Positions 1-6,763 of a stretch of 11,827 nucleotides of DNA are shown piece by piece. Source of the stretch: Chitinophaga pinensis. GTDB lineage: Bacteria > Bacteroidota > Bacteroidia > Flavobacteriales_D > Crocinitomicaceae. The stretch is taken from assembly GCA_945897765.1 (NCBI GenBank), contig CAMDGP010000043.1, forward strand, positions 1 through 11,827. Reading direction: 5' to 3'. Numbering within the stretch: position 1 is the stretch's first letter; the number at the start of each line of letters is the position of its first letter. Under the pieces are notes generated by a model. It ran no database searches. It had not been told where the DNA came from and was given only the letters and a program-made list of their open reading frames with translations. Made by a program: the position numbers and the translations under genes.

Positions 1-870
1 GGAATGAGTAGACAGGAAATCACTCGAAAACTTGATGAAATAATCGATTTTGCGGGAATAGAACGCTATGTTGAAACACCGGTTAAAAGATACTCTTCTG
101 GAATGTATGTTCGATTGGCATTTGCCGTAGCTGCCCACCTTGAGCCTGAAATTCTTATTGTTGATGAAGTTTTAGCTGTAGGTGATGCTGAATTTCAACA
201 AAAAGCAATTGGTAAAATGCAAGCAGTAAGTAAACAGCAAGGCCGAACAGTATTGTTTGTTAGCCACAATATGGACGCTATTTCCAGGTTGTGTACAAAT
301 TGTTTGTTTTTAAAAAACGGAAGTCTTGAATATCAAGGATTGACTGATGATGTAATTCAAAAATACATTGGCTCTGAAACAAAAATCGTTTCTAATCTAG
401 CGTATGATATTAACAATGCTCCTGGTAATGAATTAGTTCGATTAAGAGAAGCACAAGTTATAGACGAACATTTTCAATCGAAATTGAACTTTCGAATAGA
501 TGAAAAAGTAGGAATTAACTTCAAATTTGAAGTGTTAAAAGAAACGAATGACTTAATTAGTGGTTTTAATTTGTATAATCAATTAGATGTTCACATATTA
601 AGTTCACATGATACATTGAATGCAGGAAAAACTTTTTCTCCAGGAATTTATAGTGTAACTGTTTGGCTTCCTCAAAACTTCTTAACAGAAGGAGTTCATT
701 ATTGTGGTGTTGCCGCTATGTCATATAAACCTTTTACGGTTCACTTTCATGATGTTGCTAAAATTGGATTCAATATTTCAGATAAGCAATCGGGTGAAAC
801 GGTTAGAGGAAACTATACGGGTACCTTTCCTGGGGTAATTCGACCAAAATTGATTTGGGATAAAATATAA
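1..870 (+). CDS. wzt: ABC transporter ATP-binding protein, Wzt type (5' partial)
   Basis: This is the ATPase subunit of a polysaccharide exporter that would pair with a Wzm permease at the inner membrane. Reading frame 1 is open from the first base, and the Met at base 4 is internal, because the Walker A and Q-loop part of the domain lies upstream of the window. Numbering from that Met, one sees the ABC signature in its Wzt form (YSSGMYVRLAF, 30-40), Walker B (ILIVDEVLAVGD, 50-61) and the H-loop (FVSHN, 85-89). Residues of about 135-288 form a beta-rich extension resembling the Wzt C-terminal carbohydrate-binding domain, which in characterised systems recognises the finished or capped glycan. 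Simple Wzt proteins such as capsule KpsT lack this extension. The gene stops with TAA, followed by an 89-nt spacer, the longest gap in the window. The family is certain; the binding role of the extension is inferred. Confidence 0.93.
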   Translation, partial: GMSRQEITRKLDEIIDFAGIERYVETPVKRYSSGMYVRLAFAVAAHLEPEILIVDEVLAVGDAEFQQKAIGKMQAVSKQQGRTVLFVSHNMDAISRLCTNCLFLKNGSLEYQGLTDDVIQKYIGSETKIVSNLAYDINNAPGNELVRLREAQVIDEHFQSKLNFRIDEKVGINFKFEVLKETNDLISGFNLYNQLDVHILSSHDTLNAGKTFSPGIYSVTVWLPQNFLTEGVHYCGVAAMSYKPFTVHFHDVAKIGFNISDKQSGETVRGNYTGTFPGVIRPKLIWDKI

Positions 871-874
871 TATT

Positions 875-904
875 TCCCCATTCGAAGGGGGACTAAGGGG
901 GATG
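875..904. repeat. G-rich intergenic repeat with imperfect palindrome
   Basis: The octamer AAGGGGGA occurs at 885-892 and again at 895-902, a 10-nt period. The first copy is preceded by TCCCC (875-879) and TTCGAA (881-886), so 876-891 is one substitution (A880) away from the 16-bp palindrome CCCCCTTCGAAGGGGG. No U-tract follows, so it is a poor intrinsic terminator. The G-tracts stand out from very AT-rich surroundings. It resembles a degenerate copy of C/G-rich intergenic repeats that I recall from flavobacterial genomes, but that cannot be tested from one copy. Confidence 0.5.
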
Positions 905-959
905 AGTTATAATTTAAAGATAGAATTTTAAATCCCAATAAAAAAAAATAGTTTTAAAA

Positions 960-1850
960 ATGGAAGATAATTTAGAATGGACTGGTGAAAGACTAGTAAC
1001 TGACGTTGAAGGAGTTTTGGGTGTAGCAGAGCATCTTCATCGTTATGCTTTGGCTTGTGAATTTGTAAAAGGGAAAAAGGTTTTAGACATTGCGTCTGGT
1101 GAAGGTTATGGAAGCAATATTTTGAGTAAGGTAGCAAACCATGTTATTGGAGTAGATATCAGCGATGAAGCTGTGAAACATGCTAATCAGAAATACGCTT
1201 CTGAATCTAAGTTAACATATAAAGTTGGTTCAGCCTCAAAAATTCCATTGGAAGATGCATCTGTTGATGTGGTTACCTCTTTTGAAACATTGGAGCACAC
1301 AACAGAACACGAAGAATTTTTGACAGAAATAAAAAGAGTTTTAGTACCTGGTGGATTACTGATTATGTCAACGCCAGATACTGTTCCATATAAAGTTAGA
1401 GAACCAATCAATCCATATCATGTTAAAGAATTAACTACGCAAGAGTTTCAACAATTGATTCAACGATACTTTACGAATTCTGAGTTCTTTTCACAAAGAT
1501 GTCTTATTGGTTCATTTATTACATCATTTAAATCACAAGAAGCCAGTTTCAAATCTTATTCTGGTGGTTATGCTGAAGTAAAAGAAGGATTTGGAAACGA
1601 TGATACATACGGAATTGCTTACTTTAATTTGGCTTTTGCTTCTGATAATTCGGAGACATTAAGTGGTATTTCACGTCATACATTTTTTCAACATGTTCCA
1701 GATATGCTGAATGAATTTAAGGGAGCACGTGGTTTGATGTTTGAATTACAAGAAACAAAAAAACTTGCTGACAGACTGGTTGAAATAGAAAATTCAAAGT
1801 CTTACAAGCTAGCTCAAAAACTATCCAAAATCTTTAATTTCTATAAGTAA
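960..1850 (+). CDS. Class I SAM-dependent methyltransferase of glycan cluster
   Basis: A 296-residue cytoplasmic methyltransferase. The N-terminus has the WTGER (7-11) and EHLHRYA (24-30) blocks that I associate with methyltransferases of O-antigen clusters. Motif I is VLDIASGEGYGS (41-52), the acidic end of strand 2 is VIGVDIS (62-68), and a motif III-like LVPGGLLIMSTPD lies at 128-140. Residues 93-112 carry the typical 'LEDASVDVVTSFETLEH' region. The C-terminal 20 residues (KSYKLAQKLSKI core) form a basic amphipathic tail of the kind often appended to glycan-cluster enzymes. The ATG at 960 follows an A-rich leader and there is no better upstream start. Lying directly after wzt, it may methylate the terminal sugar and so cap the chain, as WbdD does in the E. 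coli O8/O9a systems. It could equally methylate an internal sugar; the acceptor is unknown. The next gene starts 3 nt after its stop. Confidence 0.85.
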   Translation: MEDNLEWTGERLVTDVEGVLGVAEHLHRYALACEFVKGKKVLDIASGEGYGSNILSKVANHVIGVDISDEAVKHANQKYASESKLTYKVGSASKIPLEDASVDVVTSFETLEHTTEHEEFLTEIKRVLVPGGLLIMSTPDTVPYKVREPINPYHVKELTTQEFQQLIQRYFTNSEFFSQRCLIGSFITSFKSQEASFKSYSGGYAEVKEGFGNDDTYGIAYFNLAFASDNSETLSGISRHTFFQHVPDMLNEFKGARGLMFELQETKKLADRLVEIENSKSYKLAQKLSKIFNFYK

Positions 1851-1853
1851 TAA

Positions 1854-2941
1854 ATGGATTTAAGATACATTGCCCTTTATTTACCACAATTTCATCCAAT
1901 TAAGGAAAATAATGAATGGTGGGGTGAAGGTTTTACGGAATGGACAAATGTTGCTAAAGCTAAACCATTGTTTAATGGGCATCAACAACCAATTCTGCCT
2001 TCTGATTTTGGATTTTATGATTTACGTTTAGAACAAACCCGTATTGAACAAGCTCAAATGGCTAAAGAATATGGTATAGATGGATTTTGCTACTATCATT
2101 ATTGGTTTCATGGTAAACGTTTACTTGAACGACCGGCCAATGACTTGTTGAATTCTAGAAAACCTGATTTTCCTTTTTGCTTTTGTTGGGCGAATGAGAC
2201 ATGGTCAAGAAGATGGATTGGCGATGAAAAAGAAGTATTAATCAAACAGGAATATTCGGATAAAGATGATGAAGAACATGCAAATTATCTGTGTCAATTC
2301 TTTTCAGATGAACGCTACATTAAAGTAGATGGTAGACCTGTGTTTGTGATTTACAGACCTGGTGATTACCAAATGCAACCAAAACAATTGAAACGATAAA
2401 ACGTATTGCACTGGAGAAAGGGTTAAAAGAACCTTTTTTAGTAGCAAGTAACTCACATTTGTGGGATAATGAACAGTTATTAAGTTTCGGATTTGATTCC
2501 ATTTTGAATTTCAGACCACAATTAGGTATTTTACCCTACGCCAATTCGGACGAATTTTCATGGGGAAGATTAAAACGTAATTTAAAAAAATACAAATTGT
2601 TAGATGGGAAATTAAAAATTTTCGATTACAATGAAGCAGTTGAAATCATGCAAATTATTGAACCTGAAAATTTCGATCAAATAATTCCTTGTGTTTTCGT
2701 TGGTTGGGACAATACAGCAAGAAGAGGTAAAAATGGAATTGTCATGAAGGACAACCATCCAGAATATTTTGAAAAAGAATTACTTAGAGTCACAGAAAAG
2801 CTTTCGAAATCCAATTCCAAAAGTCAAATTCTTTTTGTCAATGCTTGGAACGAATGGGCTGAAGGAAATAAATTGGAGCCTGATTCCGTGCAAAGCAACA
2901 AGCACCTTGAAGTAGTGAAAAAAATCAAGTGTTCGATATGA
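1854..2941 (+). pseudogene. WbsX/GH99-like glycan enzyme, first copy, split by a frameshift
   Basis: This is the upstream member of a tandem pair in the Glyco_tran_WbsX (PF14307) family, proteins with a GH99-like barrel found in LPS clusters. Frame 3 encodes MDLRYIALYLPQFHPIKENN through VFVIYRPGD, then hits a TAA at 2397-2399. The homologous continuation (LPNATKTIETIKRIALEKG... to the family's NAWNEWAEG..LEP end block) is in the -1 frame from 2366 to the TGA at 2939-2941. Adding one base near 2366 gives an unbroken 362-residue protein, matching the 361 residues of the neighbour. No TTG or ATG internal restart would rescue a full barrel, so as written the gene makes a truncated 181-residue product. 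It is either a recent inactivation or a sequencing/assembly indel. The 3' end still overlaps the next gene as ATGA, which supports recent decay or error. Confidence 0.85.
2361..2371 (+). other. Frameshift site (apparent 1-nt deletion)
   Basis: The sequence reads GGTGATTACCA. The expected protein, judged by the downstream paralogue (YRTELFPDIKR), is YRPGD-LPNATK, which needs GGT GAT TTA CCA, that is one more T. Frame 3 is coding up to GAT (2364-2366) and frame 2 from TTA (2366-2368). Frame 2 has a TGA at 2363-2365, just before the junction. No XXXYYYZ slippery heptamer is present, which argues against programmed frameshifting. Confidence 0.85.
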
Positions 2942-4023
2942 GTAACAAACTGCGAGCATTAGCAATACACTTACCGCAATTCCACCCAATTCCGGAAAAC
3001 GATGAATGGTGGGGAAAAGGGTTTACTGAATGGAGAAATGTTGCTAAAACAACTCCTCGATTCGAAGGACATTATCAACCTCATCTCCCATCTGATTTAG
3101 GTTTCTATGATTTACGTGTCAGAGAAAGTCGAATAGCACAAGCTGAAATGGCTAAAGATCATGGGATTTCTGGTTTTTGTTATTACCATTATTGGTTTAA
3201 CGGCCGTCAAGTTTTAGAAACACCTGTTAAAGAAATATTAAAATCCAAAGAACCTGATTTTCCTTTTTGCCTTTGTTGGGCAAATGAAAATTGGACAAGA
3301 AATTGGGACGGCATGTTTAATGATGTGTTGCTTGAACAAAAGTACTCTACAGAAGATGACATCAACCATATCCGCTTTCTATTTCAGTTTTTTGAAGATA
3401 AACGCTACATCACAGTGGATGAAAAACCTGTATTTATTGTTTACCGAACTGAACTTTTTCCAGATATTAAGCGAACTACTGAGGTTTGGAGAGAGGAAGC
3501 AATTAAAGCTGGGTTTAAAGGCTTGTATTTAATCCGTTGTGAAAATTTTACAACAGATGTTGATCCTGAAACCATTGGTTTCGATGCATCTTTTAATTTT
3601 TTTCCGAATCATTACGGTTTGCCACTCTACATAATTCCAGGGAAAATTGAACAAAAACTACATGAATGGAAAATTAAGAAATCACCTTATTTGGAAGATT
3701 TAATTTGGGATTACAAAGATGTGGTAGACAAGCAGATTAATAACCCACAAACTGTTGACTACAAAAGATTTCCAGGGTTAACACCTATGTGGGATAATTC
3801 CGCTCGTAGAAAAAAAAATGCAATGATTCTCAAAGACTCAACCCCTGAAGAATATGGTCGTTGGTTGAAACATATAACAAATACATTTGAACCTTTTTCG
3901 AAAGATGAAAATTTTATCTTTGTCAACGCTTGGAATGAATGGGCGGAGGGAAATCACTTGGAGCCATGCCAGAAATGGGGTAGGAAGTATTTAGAGATAA
4001 CAAAGAAAATACTTGAAAATTAA
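2938..4023 (+). CDS. WbsX/GH99-like glycan biosynthesis protein, intact second copy
   Basis: A 361-residue member of the Glyco_tran_WbsX (PF14307) family, whose fold resembles GH99 endo-alpha-mannosidases; in O-antigen loci it is usually taken as a putative glycosyltransferase, but the reaction is not established. Family blocks are visible in order: LPQFHPIPENDEWWGKGFTEW near the N-terminus, GHYQPHLPSDLGFYDLR, FCYYHYWFNG, PDFPFCLCWANENWTRNW, VFIVYR, TPMWDNSARR and the closing NAWNEWAEGNHLEP. No signal peptide or membrane segment is seen, so it should be cytoplasmic. ATG at 2938 is preferred over an in-frame GTG at 2929, because it makes an ATGA overlap with the previous stop and leaves the usual short lead before the first block. 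It is clearly a paralogue of the preceding gene: a 20-nt stretch is identical at 2161-2180 and 3251-3270. Nine nt separate it from the next gene. Confidence 0.88.
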   Translation: MSNKLRALAIHLPQFHPIPENDEWWGKGFTEWRNVAKTTPRFEGHYQPHLPSDLGFYDLRVRESRIAQAEMAKDHGISGFCYYHYWFNGRQVLETPVKEILKSKEPDFPFCLCWANENWTRNWDGMFNDVLLEQKYSTEDDINHIRFLFQFFEDKRYITVDEKPVFIVYRTELFPDIKRTTEVWREEAIKAGFKGLYLIRCENFTTDVDPETIGFDASFNFFPNHYGLPLYIIPGKIEQKLHEWKIKKSPYLEDLIWDYKDVVDKQINNPQTVDYKRFPGLTPMWDNSARRKKNAMILKDSTPEEYGRWLKHITNTFEPFSKDENFIFVNAWNEWAEGNHLEPCQKWGRKYLEITKKILEN

Positions 4024-4032
4024 TTTTTGAAG

Positions 4033-4941
4033 ATGATTTCTGTAATCGTCCCAAACTATAACCACGCTAAATTCTTAAAAGAGAGAATTGATTCAATTTT
4101 AAATCAAACTTTTCAAGACTTTGAGCTCATTATTTTGGACGATTGTTCGACTGATAACAGCAGAGAAACAATAGAAAGCTATCGCCATTTACCAAATGTT
4201 TCGATTTTTTATAATTCAAAAAACTCCGGAAGTCCATTTAAGCAATGGAAAAAAGGAATTAAACTCGCAAAAGGTAAATACGTCTGGATTGCCGAAAGTG
4301 ATGATTATTCCGAATCCGATTTTTTGGAAACAATGATTCAAAAATTAAATGCGGGTAATGGTCTAGCCTATTGTCGCAGTGGAGATATTGATGAAAATGG
4401 AAACAAAAAGAGTGACTTTTTTTGGGCAGATGGATTAGATGAAAATCGTTGGAAATCAGATTTTGAAAATGAGGGTAATGAAGAAATTAGAAATTTTTTA
4501 ATTTACAGAAATACAATACCAAATGCAAGTGCATGTATTTTTGAAAAAAAATATGCGCCATTAGATTGCGGGTTTGATAAAATGAGATTTTGTGGTGATT
4601 GGTTATTTTGGATTAAATTACTCGAAAAAACTTCACTTGGCTTTTCAGATAAAACACTAAGTCATTTTAGACATCATGAAGGATCGACACGAAATAAAAA
4701 AAATGAAACACAAGAGTTGAAAAAGAAACTCGAAATTGTTTCAATCATAGAGTCAACTCGCAAAAAATATAACCTTGGCTTACCTCAAGAACAGGAATTT
4801 GTCAACTATGATTGGGTTTTTAAAGGATTTTATCGTGAATTGTTGATTCCCGAAAATTTAAAAGATCGAATCATATTTTATTCAAATCGGTATTTTCCGA
4901 ATTTGTATCCAACATACCGAGCCTACGTTAAGAAAAAATGA
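4033..4941 (+). CDS. Glycosyltransferase family 2 (GT-A fold)
   Basis: A 302-residue inverting transferase that would add a sugar from a nucleotide donor to a lipid-linked glycan at the cytoplasmic face. It opens directly with the family's first strand, MISVIVPNYNHAKFLKERIDSIL, then FELIILDDCSTDNS (30-43) and the donor/metal site WIAESDDYSE (85-94, SDD in place of a strict DxD). A CGDWLFWIKLLE block fits the acceptor-side region that usually carries ED. ATG 4033 is chosen; a TTG six nt upstream (4027) is in frame but adds only two residues and has no advantage. The C-terminus is basic and lacks a transmembrane segment. Its stop overlaps the next ATG (ATGA, 4938-4941). Donor sugar and linkage cannot be read from the sequence. 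Confidence 0.9.
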   Translation: MISVIVPNYNHAKFLKERIDSILNQTFQDFELIILDDCSTDNSRETIESYRHLPNVSIFYNSKNSGSPFKQWKKGIKLAKGKYVWIAESDDYSESDFLETMIQKLNAGNGLAYCRSGDIDENGNKKSDFFWADGLDENRWKSDFENEGNEEIRNFLIYRNTIPNASACIFEKKYAPLDCGFDKMRFCGDWLFWIKLLEKTSLGFSDKTLSHFRHHEGSTRNKKNETQELKKKLEIVSIIESTRKKYNLGLPQEQEFVNYDWVFKGFYRELLIPENLKDRIIFYSNRYFPNLYPTYRAYVKKK

Positions 4942-5768
4942 GTGAAATATATCACATAGCTGTTGCTTGTGACAATAGTTTTGTCAATCATACAATTGTC
5001 ACCTTGCATTCACTAAAAAAATTCAATTCTAATAGGACTTTTTTTGTACATATATTGGATTCTGGAATCTCTGGAAAATTTAGATTAAAATTTAAATTAT
5101 TTCTTTTTCGATTTGGATTCAAATTTCAGTTTTATAAAATTGATTATTCGCAAATAAAAAATGCTCCAGTAAGTCATCATGTAAATCTTGCATCCTACAA
5201 TCGATTGTTTCTTTCTAATATCTTGAATGAAAAAATTGAAAGAGTCTTGTATCTTGATTCAGATATAATTGTTTTGGGTCAAATTGATACTTTGTTAGAT
5301 TGTGATATTAAAGATTTTTTTGTTTGTGCGGCAGCCGAAATTATTACAAATTCAGATCGTAATAGGTTAGAATTAAACTCATTTGACCAATATTTCAACG
5401 CTGGTGTTTTAGTTGTGAATTTAAAAAAGTGGAGGGAGGAAAATATATTCTCTAAATTTGTAGATTTTATTTCAAAAAATTCTCACAAAATTAAATATTG
5501 GGATCAGGATGTGTTAAATTATTGCTTAAAAAATAAATGGTTAAGACTTCATCAAAAGTATAATTTAACGCATTTCTATTTTTATCCGAATGATTATACA
5601 CCATCCTATTTTGGTCTTAATGAAACACAATACGAAGAGACTCAAAAAGATCCTATTATAATTCACTTTACAAGTCATCAAAAACCTTGGATTGAAGGCT
5701 GTAAGCATCCCCAAAAAGATATTTATTTCCAATATGAACTAACCTTTAAAAAAATATTATTCGGTTGA
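4938..5768 (+). CDS. Glycosyltransferase family 8 (LgtC/RfaJ-like)
   Basis: A 276-residue retaining transferase of the GT8 family, whose LPS members transfer galactose or glucose from UDP donors. Family marks in order are: HIAVACDNSFVNHTIVTLHSL at the N-terminus (6-26), the metal-binding DSD inside RVLYLDSDIIV (102-112), YFNAGVLVVNLKKW (about 152-165), WDQDVLNYC, and HFTSHQKPW near the end. The last block matches the family's HxxGxxKPW signature, with Ser where Gly is usual. Residues 46-67 are an unusual run alternating Lys/Arg with Phe/Leu, between the first strand and the donor site, that could lie on a membrane surface. The gene starts on ATGA and ends on TTGA, so it is coupled on both sides. 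Confidence 0.92.
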   Translation: MSEIYHIAVACDNSFVNHTIVTLHSLKKFNSNRTFFVHILDSGISGKFRLKFKLFLFRFGFKFQFYKIDYSQIKNAPVSHHVNLASYNRLFLSNILNEKIERVLYLDSDIIVLGQIDTLLDCDIKDFFVCAAAEIITNSDRNRLELNSFDQYFNAGVLVVNLKKWREENIFSKFVDFISKNSHKIKYWDQDVLNYCLKNKWLRLHQKYNLTHFYFYPNDYTPSYFGLNETQYEETQKDPIIIHFTSHQKPWIEGCKHPQKDIYFQYELTFKKILFG

Positions 5769-6763
5769 AAGAAGGAATAACCCTATTAATCTGCACCTAC
5801 AACGGTACAGATAATCTTCCCAAAACATTAGAAGGACTTGCCAACCTAGTAATTGATGAAATTCCATCTGTTAAGTTAATTTTAGTTGACAATGCAAGTA
5901 CTGATGGAACGTCGGAATACGTGAATCAAAAATGGATTGTATTGGGGAACCCATTTGAATTGGAAATAGTTCATGAAAGTAACCCCGGTAAAATACATGC
6001 ACAGACAACTGGTTTAAATCATGTTCAAACAAGATATACACTTATTTGTGACGATGACAATGAATTGTTTCCAGATTACCTAAAAAATGGATACGACTTG
6101 CTGCGATCCAATTCAAGAATTGGAGCATTAGGCGGAAGAGGAATTGTGCAAAGTGATGTTAAAATACCTGAATGGTTCGAGAGCATGGCTTATATGTATG
6201 CATGTGCACCGCAGGCCAAAAAAACTGGCGACGTTCGTCCGGTACGCAATGTCATTTACGGTGCAGGAATGTTTCTAAATATGGCTGCTTATCATAAAGC
6301 AATGGAAGCTGGCTTTCAAGTTTTGTTGCCTTCTCGCATAGGAAAAAGTGTAGTTACCGGTGCAGAAGATGGTGAATTGTGTTGGTGGTTGCGTTTTTGT
6401 GGGTATGAAATTTGGTATGCAGAAAACTTACTATTCAATCATCATTTAAGACCTTCACGATTAACGGAAGAATATAAAAATTCCTTATTAACAATGTTTA
6501 AGGTTGGTTTTCCTGTCGGAAAATTATATTTACGTATTTTTTCAGGTGAATTAAGAAAACCGATTAAGTTGTTTTGGCTGAAAGAGTTGCTTTACACACT
6601 AAAAGACACCATCAAAATTCCATTTTTAAAAGGCGCAGACAGAATATTGGAATGGAAACGCAGTATTGCTCAGATGAAATATTTTATGAGTGCACGTTCG
6701 AATTACGACAAAACATATTTGCAGTTATTAACTATTTACAAATCTTTAAACCCTGGAAAATAA
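5765..6763 (+). CDS. Glycosyltransferase family 2, TTG start
   Basis: A 332-residue GT2 protein. Blocks seen: ITLLICTYNGTDNLPKTLEGL (5-25), VKLILVDNASTDGTSEYV, HESNPGKIHAQTTGLNH, the donor site LICDDDNELFPDYL (93-106) and GAEDGELCWWLRFCGYEIWY, whose ED matches the usual catalytic-base region. No in-frame ATG precedes the first strand. The frame is open only from 5750, and TTG at 5765 both gives the normal N-terminus and overlaps the previous stop as TTGA, so this start is well supported. Residues of about 240-330 are basic and Leu/Phe rich, perhaps a membrane-contacting tail, with no clear transmembrane helix. It reads as a different GT2 branch from the paralogous pair at 6753 and 10340. Confidence 0.88.
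   Translation: MKEGITLLICTYNGTDNLPKTLEGLANLVIDEIPSVKLILVDNASTDGTSEYVNQKWIVLGNPFELEIVHESNPGKIHAQTTGLNHVQTRYTLICDDDNELFPDYLKNGYDLLRSNSRIGALGGRGIVQSDVKIPEWFESMAYMYACAPQAKKTGDVRPVRNVIYGAGMFLNMAAYHKAMEAGFQVLLPSRIGKSVVTGAEDGELCWWLRFCGYEIWYAENLLFNHHLRPSRLTEEYKNSLLTMFKVGFPVGKLYLRIFSGELRKPIKLFWLKELLYTLKDTIKIPFLKGADRILEWKRSIAQMKYFMSARSNYDKTYLQLLTIYKSLNPGK

Noticed and set aside
871..905. Intrinsic terminator between wzt and the methyltransferase gene
   Set aside because: The possible stem is only 4-5 bp, and it is followed by ACTAAGGGGG instead of a U-tract.
871..959. Bacteroidota-type promoter (TTTG at -33, TANNTTTG at -7) before the methyltransferase gene
   Set aside because: No such pair could be found in the spacer.
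928..1137. Minus-strand open frame, 69 codons, antisense to the methyltransferase start
   Set aside because: It lies mostly inside a well-supported gene on the other strand, has no recognisable domain, and its composition is that of a complement of coding sequence.
1187..1411. Minus-strand open frame of 74 codons inside the methyltransferase gene
   Set aside because: A shadow of a real gene: Ser/Thr/Val-rich translation, no domain.
2361..2400. Programmed -1 frameshifting to make full-length WbsX
   Set aside because: No slippery heptamer at the junction, and P-site re-pairing on GAT would be poor. An indel is simpler.
2320..2502. Minus-strand open frame across the WbsX frameshift region
   Set aside because: Both sense frames here encode recognisable WbsX sequence; the antisense frame has none.
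2929..2937. GTG start for the second WbsX gene
   Set aside because: The ATG at 2938 gives the ATGA overlap and an N-terminus matching the paralogue; the extra three residues add nothing.
2780..2989. Minus-strand open frame across the junction of the two WbsX genes
   Set aside because: Fully covered by conserved sense coding sequence (NAWNEWAEG block and the next N-terminus).
3284..3532. Other-frame plus-strand open frames at 3284-3532, 6574-6816 and 10467-10670
   Set aside because: All lie wholly or mostly within conserved WbsX or GT2 coding sequence in another frame and show no family features. The tail of the 6574-6816 frame is in the frame that does not encode the GT2 N-terminus.
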